From Candidatus Borrarchaeum weybense (GTDB taxonomy: Archaea > Asgardarchaeota > Sifarchaeia > Borrarchaeales > Borrarchaeaceae): a stretch of 64,000 bases of DNA. Every line of letters begins with the position of its first letter. Within the stretch, counting starts at the first letter, position 1. The translations under genes and the position numbers were made by a program. The DNA is taken from contig JAHQJS010000008.1 in assembly GCA_019057385.1 (NCBI GenBank), positions 140,286 to 204,285 on the forward strand. Direction: 5' to 3'. Below the pieces are notes generated by a model, which did no database searches, was not told where the DNA came from, and saw nothing but the letters and a program-made list of their open reading frames with translations. Shown in pieces: positions 26,683-35,586 of this stretch.

Positions 26683-28685
26683 GTTTCGAGTATTTTAGAG
26701 TTTCCTGAAGGCAGAACCCTTGTAATTTCATCCACAGATAGTTTTTTAATCTTATTTTTATCATCATCCTTTGCATGTCTTAAAAGAATTTCCTTAATGT
26801 GTCGTGCCAATTTGCCGCTAGAAATCTCTCCTGGAACTACAGTGATATAGTTTTCCGTTTGATTTGATATTGCAGGAAGGGGGCCGCTAAGTGGTAGTGC
26901 AAAATCATTCTCTATTTTAACACCTATAGCTATTTTTAGTGGATTATTTTTTAAAAATGTCCTCTCACCACGAACTATAACGCCTCCTTTTGGAATATAT
27001 TCACCAGAAGGTGCGGTTTCCGAAACTTGAGTTGCTTTGACATAATAAACGTCTCCTGCGCCTAAACCACTTTTCCATGCTCTTGAATATGAAACAGCAA
27101 ATTGTGCAGCTTCTCTTAACGTAGTTTCGGGTACATCGTTTCCTTCAGTTTTTATTACTACATAGGGCGCGCCTGCCATTTCAGCGTGCATAAATAAATC
27201 CTCGGTATCCATATATCGTTTGAAGAGGCTCTTATTAGACGTTATATCACGACCGCCAAGGACTAAGAAATCATCTGATGAAATAAAGAATCGAAATTTT
27301 TCATACCATTTTCTTTTTCGTTTCTTTTTTAGAGCAACGTCTTCTTCGGCCTTGTCATGTCCTTTTTCCTTTAATTTCTCGATTTTTTGTGATGTTTTTT
27401 TCAATGCTTTCTTTGCGCCTTCAATTTTTGAAGCGGTCTTCTTGGCAGAATCGTACCAGTTAGAGGCTACTTCTTCAATGGACTGATGAAGACGAAAAAC
27501 TATCTCTTTTTCATTTAAAGTAATTATAATTGCTTTATTTGCAGGATCTATATTTTTAATCATTTCTGCTGATCTTATCCCATTCGTTTTTCCTTCTTCT
27601 ATCCTTTTTTGTATTTCATCCCATGTAACTCTCTTATCATGCGCAGAGGAAATTGTATGTAAGATTTCGCGAAGATCAGCACTATATAAATAGATTTCTT
27701 CAGCAATTTGTTTCATTTCGATTTCTGATTTTTGCAGTTCTTCAATTGTCTTTGCTTGTTGATCACGTATTCTTTCCAGTTTTGCTAGTTTGTCTTCCGC
27801 TGGACTAGTAATTGCTTCTGCTATCTCTGATTTTTCAATCTCACCGAAGTAGAAATCTAGTCCTTCGTTGAAAGATGATATTTTTTTAGTTACAAAATTT
27901 GAATACGTCATTAAATGAATAGGTGTGACATCAAAAGGAGTAGAATTTTCGTAAATTATTTCAGGGCTAAGATGTCCCTCTTTTAAGGGTTGGAAGATTG
28001 ATTTTATCGCTTCCATTATAACAAGAACATGCTCATCATCGATGTTCGAAGATGGTGTTGTCTTTTCAATTTCTGCTCTGAGACAAATCTCTTCAGCAAA
28101 AATCTTCTTGATGTTGAAAAAATGTGTTAGAGTACGAGCAATATTCCCTGTGGATGATTCTATAATTTCCTTCAACCTATTCTTAGTAATTTGGAATATG
28201 TCAATTCCTCGGCTTGGTGGATATTGATAATTTCTTTTTGGGAGAACATCTCGGTCTTTCATTTTCCTATAATGCCGAGCGATTAGAATTTGTTCATTAG
28301 GATCAAGAAGCAGTATATTCCCATGACCGAAAAGTTCAATAATGAGTGTATATTTATCCGTCAGTTGCCCTACTTCGAGTAGTATTATTCGATCGAAATT
28401 ATATTGACGAATGTCAATTACGCGTCTATTCCTCAAATATTTCCGTAACGTGTGACAAAAATTAGGCGGTATCTTTGGCGGGGTTCTCACATATTCAGTG
28501 AGATGAAACCTTTGAAAGGGTGAAGTCTGAACTAGGACATTAAAACTGCCCTCATCGGTCTTTCGAAGTTTCCAAATAAACATAGAATCAATTTGATAAA
28601 TATTATCAATCCATGAATCTTTGATTCTATCTTTGCATTCCATTAAAACTGCAAATATATCAACATTCGACATATCGTTCTTCAT
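26679..28685 (-). CDS. NFACT / Rqc2-RqcH family ribosome quality-control protein
   Basis: About 668 residues with NFACT architecture: NFACT-N (SNVDIFAVLMECKDRIKDSW; YNFDRIILLEVG; ELFGHGNILLLD), a long central coiled coil (about residues 300-450, with KLERIRDQQAKTIEELQKSE), and the NFACT-R domain (RKWYEKFRFFISSDDFLVLGGRD; DLFMHAEMAGAPYVVIK; PSGEYIPKGGVIV). The family binds split large ribosomal subunits carrying peptidyl-tRNA and can drive C-terminal tailing. ATG 28685 is preferred; a TTG at 28700 and an ATG at 28673 are also possible. The last codon and stop fall in a transposon right end. Confidence 0.9.
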   Translation of the reverse strand: MKNDMSNVDIFAVLMECKDRIKDSWIDNIYQIDSMFIWKLRKTDEGSFNVLVQTSPFQRFHLTEYVRTPPKIPPNFCHTLRKYLRNRRVIDIRQYNFDRIILLEVGQLTDKYTLIIELFGHGNILLLDPNEQILIARHYRKMKDRDVLPKRNYQYPPSRGIDIFQITKNRLKEIIESSTGNIARTLTHFFNIKKIFAEEICLRAEIEKTTPSSNIDDEHVLVIMEAIKSIFQPLKEGHLSPEIIYENSTPFDVTPIHLMTYSNFVTKKISSFNEGLDFYFGEIEKSEIAEAITSPAEDKLAKLERIRDQQAKTIEELQKSEIEMKQIAEEIYLYSADLREILHTISSAHDKRVTWDEIQKRIEEGKTNGIRSAEMIKNIDPANKAIIITLNEKEIVFRLHQSIEEVASNWYDSAKKTASKIEGAKKALKKTSQKIEKLKEKGHDKAEEDVALKKKRKRKWYEKFRFFISSDDFLVLGGRDITSNKSLFKRYMDTEDLFMHAEMAGAPYVVIKTEGNDVPETTLREAAQFAVSYSRAWKSGLGAGDVYYVKATQVSETAPSGEYIPKGGVIVRGERTFLKNNPLKIAIGVKIENDFALPLSGPLPAISNQTENYITVVPGEISSGKLARHIKEILLRHAKDDDKNKIKKLSVDEITRVLPSGNSKILET

Positions 28686-28752
28686 TATCTCGTGCCTCAA
28701 CTTGGAGGTTAGGTGGTGTATTAACTTGGATATTTCAAGTAGAATTTATTGG

Positions 28753-29022
28753 ATGAAGGTTCTCTTAGGTGTAGTAATAGGTCTTATAAACGGTTTTATT
28801 GGTATAATCCATTGGCCAGGAGTTGTGATAGGTGTAGCCGCCCTTTTTGTCACTTATCCACTTTCTCTCTTATTGATACGTTACACTGGAGGTCAATCTC
28901 CTGAGGCAGCTCAGTTAAAACCATTTAAAATCTTGACAAATGGCTTACCTGCCTACTTATTCGTATGGGTCGTAACTTGGACAGTAATTTTTAATTTGCT
29001 AAATCCAGGTGCTTTTTTCTAA
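28753..29022 (+). CDS. Small membrane protein, EMC6/Rab5IP-like
   Basis: An 89-residue protein with three hydrophobic segments: residues 2-20 (VLLGVVIGLINGFIGII), 22-42 and 65-84 (LPAYLFVWVVTWTVIFNLL). The pattern resembles EMC6: a glycine-rich first helix with GxxxGxxG spacing, an LLL stretch, a polar loop with a Lys, then TNGLPAYLFVW where EMC6 has TGGL...TYVLFW. EMC6 is a core subunit of the eukaryotic ER membrane insertase, with archaeal homologues reported. The frame extends upstream to 28621, inside the divergent NFACT gene, so ATG 28753 is used. Confidence 0.5.
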   Translation: MKVLLGVVIGLINGFIGIIHWPGVVIGVAALFVTYPLSLLLIRYTGGQSPEAAQLKPFKILTNGLPAYLFVWVVTWTVIFNLLNPGAFF

Positions 29023-29073
29023 AAGAAGCACCCTTCAATTCTATCTATTAGATAATGTCAAATGCCCTTCATC

Positions 29074-30450
29074 GTGAACTACCCCACTCTTACGGATGGG
29101 GCTTCCTGCGAGTCCTCCTAACTCCCTACGATGGGAGAAACTTTCGTTTTACACTTGGCTGTGTGTCGCAGATTATCGAGAAATACCCGATAGCCTGTCC
29201 ACTTGGCATTCTGTGATAGGTAACGTTTCATGAGGATGATTGCACTATTTTTGTCCCTCTCTATCACGTTACCACAGTCACATCTCATAACTCGTTTCCA
29301 AATTGGCATAAAGTGCTGTTTGCCGTACATCCAACATTCTTTGGTCGAGTTTCGTTCGTCACTTTCTATTGTCCTTTTACCTACTCGCCTCGACTTGTAG
29401 GTTAGAAAATGCACGAACCGTCCCAGCGCCCCTGTGTTCTGTGTAGCGCGGTTCAACCCCGCTCTCATGGCTTTCGGCACCTTGTTCGACTGTGCCATGC
29501 ATTTGACTTCTAGCTGGCCTACGATCAGAGTGTTAGCTTTGGTGTTCTCCACCAGTTTCCTGCTGAGTTTATGTTGAAAATCACGTGTCTGATCATCCCG
29601 CTTCCGCTCGTATTTCTGTTTGATCTGATTGAGCAATTTCCATCTGTTGCTGAATTTCTTACACTTATCCTTCCGCGATTGTACCTTGGCGATTTTCGGA
29701 TTCCAATATTTGTCCGGGCGCTGATTTTTCACCATCAAGAACTTGCTCTGGGAATTTACTGCCGTAACGATATGGGTAATGCCGAGGTCGATGGCTTGAT
29801 ACCGACCGTTATCTACAAAGGGGGGTTCTTCCAACTCATAGGTGATGGTCACAAAATATCGCCCTCTATGTGATGAGATGGCGACTTGTTTTACCTGTGT
29901 ATCGTCAAAAGAGAATTTGTCAGGGATGGTAAATTCCAGTGGTATATCATTGTATTTGTGGGAAAAGGTAATCATTCCGGGTTCGATCTTGAACCCTGAC
30001 TGGTTATACACCATAGTGGTGAAGTAGTTTTTTCCTTTGAATCGCGGGAGACAGGCCTCGATGTGCCCGTTTTTTCGAAGGGCAAAGAACGACTCGTAAT
30101 CAGCAGCTAATGCCCTGAGAGCATACTGTAAGACCTTAGAATACACCCACTTATACTCTGGGAATTGCTCTTTGATGAGTGGCAGGTCGTTTTGCTGCTT
30201 GCGGTAATTCACACCCTTTGCTCCAGTTCTATAGGCGTCCATTCTTTCAGCAAGGGCAAAGTTATAGATGAGTCTGCATTTTTCCGAGAGTTTCCAAAGC
30301 ACAGTTTTTTGTGCGTGATTCGGAAAGATCCTGATTTTCTGTGTGAGTTTCATGGATTTCACCAGACTCTGATATTACTAGTTATACCCAAAAAGTCTAT
30401 ATAAGACCAGTGGCTTTCATCCCCTACCTGTCGGAGGGGGACTTCCCACC
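29074..30450 (-). mobile_element. IS605/IS1341-type insertion sequence carrying tnpB
   Basis: About 1.38 kb. Left end (30410-30450): a hairpin reading, on the minus strand, GGTGGGAAGTCCCCCTCCGA with AGGGGATGAAAGCC. Right end (29074 onward): GTGAACTACCCCACTCTTAC hairpin with GTGGGGCTTCC. No tnpA transposase is present, so mobility would depend on a TnpA in trans. A deleted relative lies at 45379-45672. Confidence 0.85.
29118..30353 (-). CDS. tnpB: TnpB RNA-guided nuclease family protein (IS605 OrfB)
   Basis: About 411 residues (ATG of MKLTQKIRIFPN preferred over one three codons upstream). N-terminal helix-turn-helix region (KCRLIYNFALAERMDAYR), then the split RuvC-like domain: RYQAIDLGITHIV (first Asp), TLIVGQLEVKCMA (Glu), and VIERDKNSAIILM (last Asp), so the catalytic triad is intact. 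The zinc finger is abnormal: the first knuckle reads ECWMYGKQHFMP where CxxC is expected, followed by CDCG. A single TGC-to-TAC change would explain the Cys-to-Tyr. Activity is therefore doubtful. Confidence 0.9.
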   Translation of the reverse strand: MKLTQKIRIFPNHAQKTVLWKLSEKCRLIYNFALAERMDAYRTGAKGVNYRKQQNDLPLIKEQFPEYKWVYSKVLQYALRALAADYESFFALRKNGHIEACLPRFKGKNYFTTMVYNQSGFKIEPGMITFSHKYNDIPLEFTIPDKFSFDDTQVKQVAISSHRGRYFVTITYELEEPPFVDNGRYQAIDLGITHIVTAVNSQSKFLMVKNQRPDKYWNPKIAKVQSRKDKCKKFSNRWKLLNQIKQKYERKRDDQTRDFQHKLSRKLVENTKANTLIVGQLEVKCMAQSNKVPKAMRAGLNRATQNTGALGRFVHFLTYKSRRVGKRTIESDERNSTKECWMYGKQHFMPIWKRVMRCDCGNVIERDKNSAIILMKRYLSQNAKWTGYRVFLDNLRHTAKCKTKVSPIVGS

Positions 30451-30902
30451 GATTAAGTTAAAAGATATTTGTCAAGTTAAACTTTTCAAGTATCCTCTTT
30501 TATTTTCAATATGTAAATAACAATGAAATCTCAGAAGTTTTGAGATTTCGCAATGTAGTATTCCTAGAAAAATGCTTTATTGAAAGAAATGTCAAATTTC
30601 CATAGAATATTTTCTTCGTATTCCGTTAAATAAACGCATTAACTATAAATAAAGACTATAAAAATAAAGATTAGATTAATAGACTTATCTTACGTAAACT
30701 ATAACTTTGTTAGCCTTGTTAAGGCTCTTTTAATTTGCAGAACTTTTAGCTAAAAAATTCTATGGAATTTGAGAATTTCGCAAAAACGTTTAAATAGTCG
30801 AACGTCACTATGTAAGAGAATGTGAACCATTCAAATAAGATTGAGAAATATGAACTATCCAGATATAATTGTTAAGAGAATTGAGTTGAGTGAGGGAAAG
30901 AT
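30451..30902. other. Intergenic region before Lrp gene
   Basis: About 450 AT-rich bases without a gene. A promoter-like AACGTTTAAATAG lies at about 30785-30797. Otherwise nothing recognised. Confidence 0.5.
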
Positions 30903-31394
30903 TTGCAATCTGACGAATGGGAACTCGATGATTTAGACAAACAAATCCTGTCAATATTGCAAGGTAATGCCCGCATTGCTTTTACTGATATTGCCAGACA
31001 ACTAGATTCACCAGATACTACTATTCATTTCAGAGTTCGCCGAATGAAAGATAAGGGGATTATTAAGAACTTTACCGTTCTAATTTCTCCTGAAAGTCTA
31101 GGATTAAATCAATATGCATTTTTCCGTCTGAAAGTTTCTGGACACATACTGCCAGATATTTCGAAGGAACGTGCCCAACAAATTGCTGAGAAGCAGAAAC
31201 AAAGACCAGAAATACGTTTTGTTGGCATTGAAGATGATGAAACTACTATCATTGGTCTGGCATTAGTCCATGATTTTAAAGAACTTGAAGAACTGCGAAA
31301 CGTATTCGAAAAAAATACGGATATTACTGAGATTCAAATATGGCCTTTAACAAAAGTTCTAAAAGGCGAAGATTATACAGATCAACTTGTATAA
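30903..31394 (+). CDS. Lrp/AsnC-family transcriptional regulator
   Basis: A 163-residue regulator. A winged-helix N-terminus (LDDLDKQILSILQGNARIAFTDIA; DTTIHFRVRRMKDKGIIKNF) is followed by a RAM-like alpha/beta domain (QYAFFRLKVSG; DETTIIGLALVHD). Such proteins sense small molecules, often amino acids, and bind DNA as dimers or octamers. The start is TTG after gagtgaggg. The KaiC-like gene begins 14 bp after its stop and probably shares its transcript. Confidence 0.88.
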   Translation: MQSDEWELDDLDKQILSILQGNARIAFTDIARQLDSPDTTIHFRVRRMKDKGIIKNFTVLISPESLGLNQYAFFRLKVSGHILPDISKERAQQIAEKQKQRPEIRFVGIEDDETTIIGLALVHDFKELEELRNVFEKNTDITEIQIWPLTKVLKGEDYTDQLV

Positions 31395-31408
31395 TGAGAG
31401 GGGAAATA

Positions 31409-32155
31409 ATGGCAACTACATCAAAATTAATTGAAAGGGTAAAAACAGGCATCCCTGGACTTGATGGAATCTTACACGGGGGGTTCATAAGAGGTACAAA
31501 TATTGTCATTTCAGGGGGCGTTGGTACAGGTAAATCAATTTTTAGCACGCAGTTCCTTGTTGCTGGCGCAGAAAAATATAATGAATCTGGTGTCCTTGTA
31601 ACTCTAGAAGAAAAACCCGCAGAACTTAGAAGAGAGGCTGCTCAGTTTGGATGGAACCTTGAACAACTAGAGAATGAAAAAAAACTCATTATTATTGATG
31701 CTGCTTCAAGCAAAGCAGGACTCCCATCCAGTGAAGAATGGGCGCTCCGCAGAGGCTTTGATTTAAATACGTTAGCACAAGAGATCTATAAGGCTACAAA
31801 AACTATTGCAGCTCAAAGAATAGCCGTTGATTCTCTTTCAGGACTTGGCCTTAGGATAGAATCGTCTGCTGAAGTGCGGGGGTCTATTTTTAAACTAAGT
31901 GCACTATTACGTGAACTTGGAGTGACGAGTATAATGACCTCGGAGATTTTAAGCAATAGCCCAGGACTTAGCCGTTATGGTGTTGAAGAATTTGTTGCAC
32001 AAGGTCTAATAATCCTTTCCTTGGAAGAAGAACAAAGCGAATTGAGACGAAGTATGGTTATCAGAAAAATGCGTGCTACAGCACATAGCTTAAAACGTTT
32101 TCCGTTCGAAATCTCTACTAAAGGAATTGTTGTAATGCCAAGCGGAGAGATGTAG
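31409..32155 (+). CDS. KaiC/RadA-like ATPase
   Basis: A 248-residue single-domain RecA-fold ATPase: KTGIPGLDGILHGGFIRGTN is the KaiC entry motif, SGGVGTGKSIFSTQFL the Walker A, and TIAAQRIAVDSLSGLG the Walker B. The C-terminus HSLKRFPFEISTKGIVVMP is typical of archaeal KaiC-domain proteins. ATG 31409 follows gaggggaa; the frame is open further back but without signals. Such proteins regulate signalling or motility in archaea (compare FlaH), with no specific partner evident. Confidence 0.85.
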   Translation: MATTSKLIERVKTGIPGLDGILHGGFIRGTNIVISGGVGTGKSIFSTQFLVAGAEKYNESGVLVTLEEKPAELRREAAQFGWNLEQLENEKKLIIIDAASSKAGLPSSEEWALRRGFDLNTLAQEIYKATKTIAAQRIAVDSLSGLGLRIESSAEVRGSIFKLSALLRELGVTSIMTSEILSNSPGLSRYGVEEFVAQGLIILSLEEEQSELRRSMVIRKMRATAHSLKRFPFEISTKGIVVMPSGEM

Positions 32156-32199
32156 AACATCTTTAAGCCAATAAACACAATTTTCGTTTCTTTATCCTT

Positions 32200-32703
32200 T
32201 TAAACTAAAGCACTCTTTTTTAAATATTCTACAATACCTCCGTTATCTAAAATCTCAACTAAGAATTCTGGCAATGGTTTCATGTTTATTCTATCTCCAT
32301 TAGTAAGATTCTTCACCTCGCCAGTTGAAGGGGTAATAACCAATTCATCAAGATCCATTCCAAAGCTAGATATACCTGGTGCTATAAACACGGGAAGTCC
32401 AATATTTATTGCGTTTCGAAAGAATATACGAGCAAAGCTCTCCGCTAAAACTGCTTTTATTCCAGAATACTTTAATACATAAGGAGCTTGTTCTCTTGAA
32501 CTACCCGACCCAAAATTCCTGCCGGCAACAATAATTGTCTGCCCATCTTTGACTTTTTCTAAAAACTGTGTATCAAAGTTTTCAAATGTATATTTAACTA
32601 ACTTCTCATAGTCTGAACCTAAAGTAAGTCTATGCGCTGCTATTATCAAGTCTGTATCGATATTATCCCCAAATTTCATGATTTTTCCTCTAATTTCCTT
32701 CAT
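32200..32703 (-). CDS. leuD: 3-isopropylmalate dehydratase-type small subunit
   Basis: A 167-residue swivel subunit of the LeuCD/homoaconitase class. IRGKIMKFGDNIDTDLIIAA at the N-terminus and GRNFGSGSSREQAPYVLKYS are diagnostic. With the large subunit encoded directly upstream (the genes overlap by 4 bp), it isomerises 2-isopropylmalate or a related substrate such as citramalate- or homocitrate-derived acids. The sequence alone does not fix the substrate. Confidence 0.88.
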   Translation of the reverse strand: MKEIRGKIMKFGDNIDTDLIIAAHRLTLGSDYEKLVKYTFENFDTQFLEKVKDGQTIIVAGRNFGSGSSREQAPYVLKYSGIKAVLAESFARIFFRNAINIGLPVFIAPGISSFGMDLDELVITPSTGEVKNLTNGDRINMKPLPEFLVEILDNGGIVEYLKKSALV

Positions 32704-33965
32704 TTTACATCCCTCGGATCTGTGATTTTTCCCATCAAAGAAGAAGCGGCAACTGTGGCACTAGAAGCTAAGAACACTTCACTTGTTCTGTCTCCCATCC
32801 TGCCAATAAAATTGCGATTAGTTGTTGAAATGCACTTTTCTCCAGGACCCAACACACCCATATGTCCACCTAGGCATGGTCCACATGTTGGTGTAGAAAC
32901 AACTCCACCTGCTTCTGCAAAGATCTCCAGAAGTCCTTCTCTTAATGCTTGTAACCAGATTTGCTGTGTACCAGGAATTACAATCAGCCTGAAATTTGCT
33001 TTCACTTGCTTTCCTTTTAGTATTTTTGCCGCTATTCTCAAATCTGTAAGTCTTCCACCAGTACATGAACCAATAAAGGCTTGGTCAACTTCTTGCCCTT
33101 CTAATTCCCTTGCAGTAACAACATTTGACGGTAAATGAGGTTTTGCGACCACAGGTTCAAGATTATCTGCTTCTATTTCGATTTTTTCTAAGTATTCGGC
33201 ATCTTTATCACTAGTTAATGGTGTAAACACTTTTTTGGTTCTTTGCTCGATATATTCTATTGTTCTTTCATCAGGACAGACTATTCCTGTCTTAGCACCT
33301 GCTTCTATGCTCATGTTACAAATCGTAAAACGTTCATCAAATGGAAGTGCTCGTAATGCGTTTCCATCAAATTCCATTGCTCTATACGTAGCACCATCTA
33401 CACCAATATCTCCTATAATCGATAAAATGACATCTTTACCCGAGATATATCCATGTTCGGGTAAATTTCCTGAAATATTAAAACACATAGTCTCAGGAAC
33501 TCTAAACCATAATTCGCCGGTAGCAAACACTACTGCCATTTCTGTTGTACCTATTCCAACTGCAAAGGCGCCTACGGCTCCTGAGGTGCAAGTATGTGAG
33601 TCTGTTCCGACAACAAGATCTCCTGGAACTACATGTCCCTCTTGTGAGATCATTATATGACAAATCCCATGGCGACCAATCGGATAATAATTTGCGATAT
33701 TTTGCTCTTTTACGAATTTCTCCATTGACAAACATAACTTGGCAGACGCAATGTCTTTATTTGGTACAAAATGGTCTGGTGTGACAATTATCCGTGAGGA
33801 ATCCCAGACTTTTCCACCCAATTGTTCCAAGATTTCAGCGGTAGGTCCGCATAATACATCATGAGTTAAAGCAAGATCTATTTTTGCAGTTACTATTTGA
33901 CCGCTTGTTACATGTTTTTCTCCAGATGCCCTTGCTAGTATTTTTTCTGAAATCGTATAGCCCAT
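32700..33965 (-). CDS. leuC: 3-isopropylmalate dehydratase-type large subunit
   Basis: A 421-residue aconitase-fold subunit. The 4Fe-4S ligands are recognisable at VGTDSHTCTSGAVGAFAVGI (first Cys) and TPTCGPCLGGHMGVL (Cys pair). Also present are HDVLCGPTAEILEQ, IGSCTGGRLTDLRIAA and the N-terminal TISEKILARASGE. Length and motifs match the short archaeal LeuC class. Neighbouring asnS and the Lrp regulator give no extra clue, though an Lrp regulator close by fits amino-acid biosynthesis. Confidence 0.9.
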   Translation of the reverse strand: MGYTISEKILARASGEKHVTSGQIVTAKIDLALTHDVLCGPTAEILEQLGGKVWDSSRIIVTPDHFVPNKDIASAKLCLSMEKFVKEQNIANYYPIGRHGICHIMISQEGHVVPGDLVVGTDSHTCTSGAVGAFAVGIGTTEMAVVFATGELWFRVPETMCFNISGNLPEHGYISGKDVILSIIGDIGVDGATYRAMEFDGNALRALPFDERFTICNMSIEAGAKTGIVCPDERTIEYIEQRTKKVFTPLTSDKDAEYLEKIEIEADNLEPVVAKPHLPSNVVTARELEGQEVDQAFIGSCTGGRLTDLRIAAKILKGKQVKANFRLIVIPGTQQIWLQALREGLLEIFAEAGGVVSTPTCGPCLGGHMGVLGPGEKCISTTNRNFIGRMGDRTSEVFLASSATVAASSLMGKITDPRDVK

Positions 33966-34187
33966 CTTTCATCACTATACATATTGGTTTTTCCTCAAAA
34001 TCTCACAGATTTTTAAAAGTTTACTGGAGAAAAAAAGTTGCCTATCTTTAATAAGATATAATTGTATACTGACAACGGAATTTCTTGGCTTTTCTAAAAG
34101 TTAAAATTTAAAATCCACAATCACTATTAAAAATGAAGGTTGATTACAAGCCCCCTTAAAAGAGTAATTTTCCTTTGAGGTGTTTCT

Positions 34188-35486
34188 TTGAGGTATTTAA
34201 CGATTGATGAAGCTTTGAATAGGGGTTCTGGAGCAGTAAATTTAAGAGGCTGGGTTTATAGAGAACGAAAATCGAACAAATTTGTATTCATAGTCCTAAG
34301 AGACGAATCTGACATAATACAATGTGTTATATCAAAGGAAAAAAATCCAGAACTCTTTGAAGAAGCCACAAAATTAACGATTGAATCGTCCGTACGGCTC
34401 ACAGGTGAATTAAAGAAGGATGATAGGGCTCCCACCGGCTATGAAATTTCTCCTGTATCTGATTTGGAGGTTATACAAATTGCCGACCCTTTCCCAATAA
34501 CTGCGGAGCAGTCTCTTGAACTTCTCTACGACAATAGACACCTTTGGTTAAGGTCAAGGAAATTAAATGCCGTATTAAAAGTTCGGCATTGCGTGGTTGG
34601 AGCCATTCACGAGTTCTTCAGAAGTCGTGGATATTATTTATTTGATGCCCCCATTTTTCAACCCATTCAATCTGAAGGTGGCGCTACGCTTTTTGAAGTT
34701 AAATACTTTGAAGATGACAAGATTTACTTAAGCCAAACATGGCAATTGTATGCTGAAGCAGCGATTTTTTCATTAGGCAAGATCTACAATATGGGGCCAA
34801 CGTTTAGAGCAGAAAAATCAAAATCTTCAAGGCATTTGGCAGAATTTTGGATGGCCGAAATGGAAGCCGCTTGGATGAAGCTTGATGAGGTCACAGAAGT
34901 CGCAAAAGATGAAGTTCGATTTATCATACAAGAAGTTCTAAAACATAATAGGAAAGAAATTGAAATTCTACAGAGAGACATTGACTTGTTAGAACGTTAT
35001 GCAAAAGAAGAATATCCGACGATCAAATATTCTGAAGCGTTAGATATACTCGCTAACGAATATCAAATGCATGTTCCCTGGGGTAAGGATTTAAGAACCA
35101 TCGAAGAAGGAAAGATCGGCGAATACTTTAACGTACCTGTAGTTGTTACACATTATCCCACTAAAATCATGGGGTTTTACAAACCTCCGAGTGAGGATAA
35201 ACCTGAGGAAGCGTTATGTTTTGACATGTTAGCACCAGAGGGGTATTGTGAAATCATTGGTGGGTCGGAAAGAAGTTTGTTAGTTAACGATATGATAAAA
35301 AGATTGGAAGCAGAAGGTGAAGATCCCACAAAATATGAATGGTATTTTGACCTGCGAAAGTATGGTAGTGTGCCCCATTCGGGCTACGGGTTGGGCGTGG
35401 AACGAGTAGTCAGTTGGATTTGTGGACTAGATAATATTAAGGACGCCATAGCTTTCCCGAGAACTATGACGCGAAAGAATCCATAA
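34188..35486 (+). CDS. asnS: Asparaginyl-tRNA synthetase
   Basis: A 432-residue class IIb synthetase. N-terminal OB-fold (AVNLRGWVYRERKSNKFVFI), motif 1 region (LKVRHCVVGAIHEFFRSRGY), motif 2 (YNMGPTFRAEKSKSSRHLAE followed by FWMAEMEAAW), and motif 3 SGYGLGVERVVSWICGLDNI. The details (EGGATLFEVKYF, SQTWQLYAEA) fit AsnRS rather than AspRS, though the families are close. Start TTG after tgaggtgtttc. The end of this gene (FPRTMTRKNP stop) is duplicated 1.4 kb downstream. Confidence 0.85.
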   Translation: MRYLTIDEALNRGSGAVNLRGWVYRERKSNKFVFIVLRDESDIIQCVISKEKNPELFEEATKLTIESSVRLTGELKKDDRAPTGYEISPVSDLEVIQIADPFPITAEQSLELLYDNRHLWLRSRKLNAVLKVRHCVVGAIHEFFRSRGYYLFDAPIFQPIQSEGGATLFEVKYFEDDKIYLSQTWQLYAEAAIFSLGKIYNMGPTFRAEKSKSSRHLAEFWMAEMEAAWMKLDEVTEVAKDEVRFIIQEVLKHNRKEIEILQRDIDLLERYAKEEYPTIKYSEALDILANEYQMHVPWGKDLRTIEEGKIGEYFNVPVVVTHYPTKIMGFYKPPSEDKPEEALCFDMLAPEGYCEIIGGSERSLLVNDMIKRLEAEGEDPTKYEWYFDLRKYGSVPHSGYGLGVERVVSWICGLDNIKDAIAFPRTMTRKNP

Positions 35487-35586
35487 TTCCAAATACCAGA
35501 ATTCGTTAAATGTTGTCGTGTTCTACTTTTTTATTCAGCATATAAAAGAAGCCTTGCTTTTTGTTTATAAGAAGAACTTGAGGACA

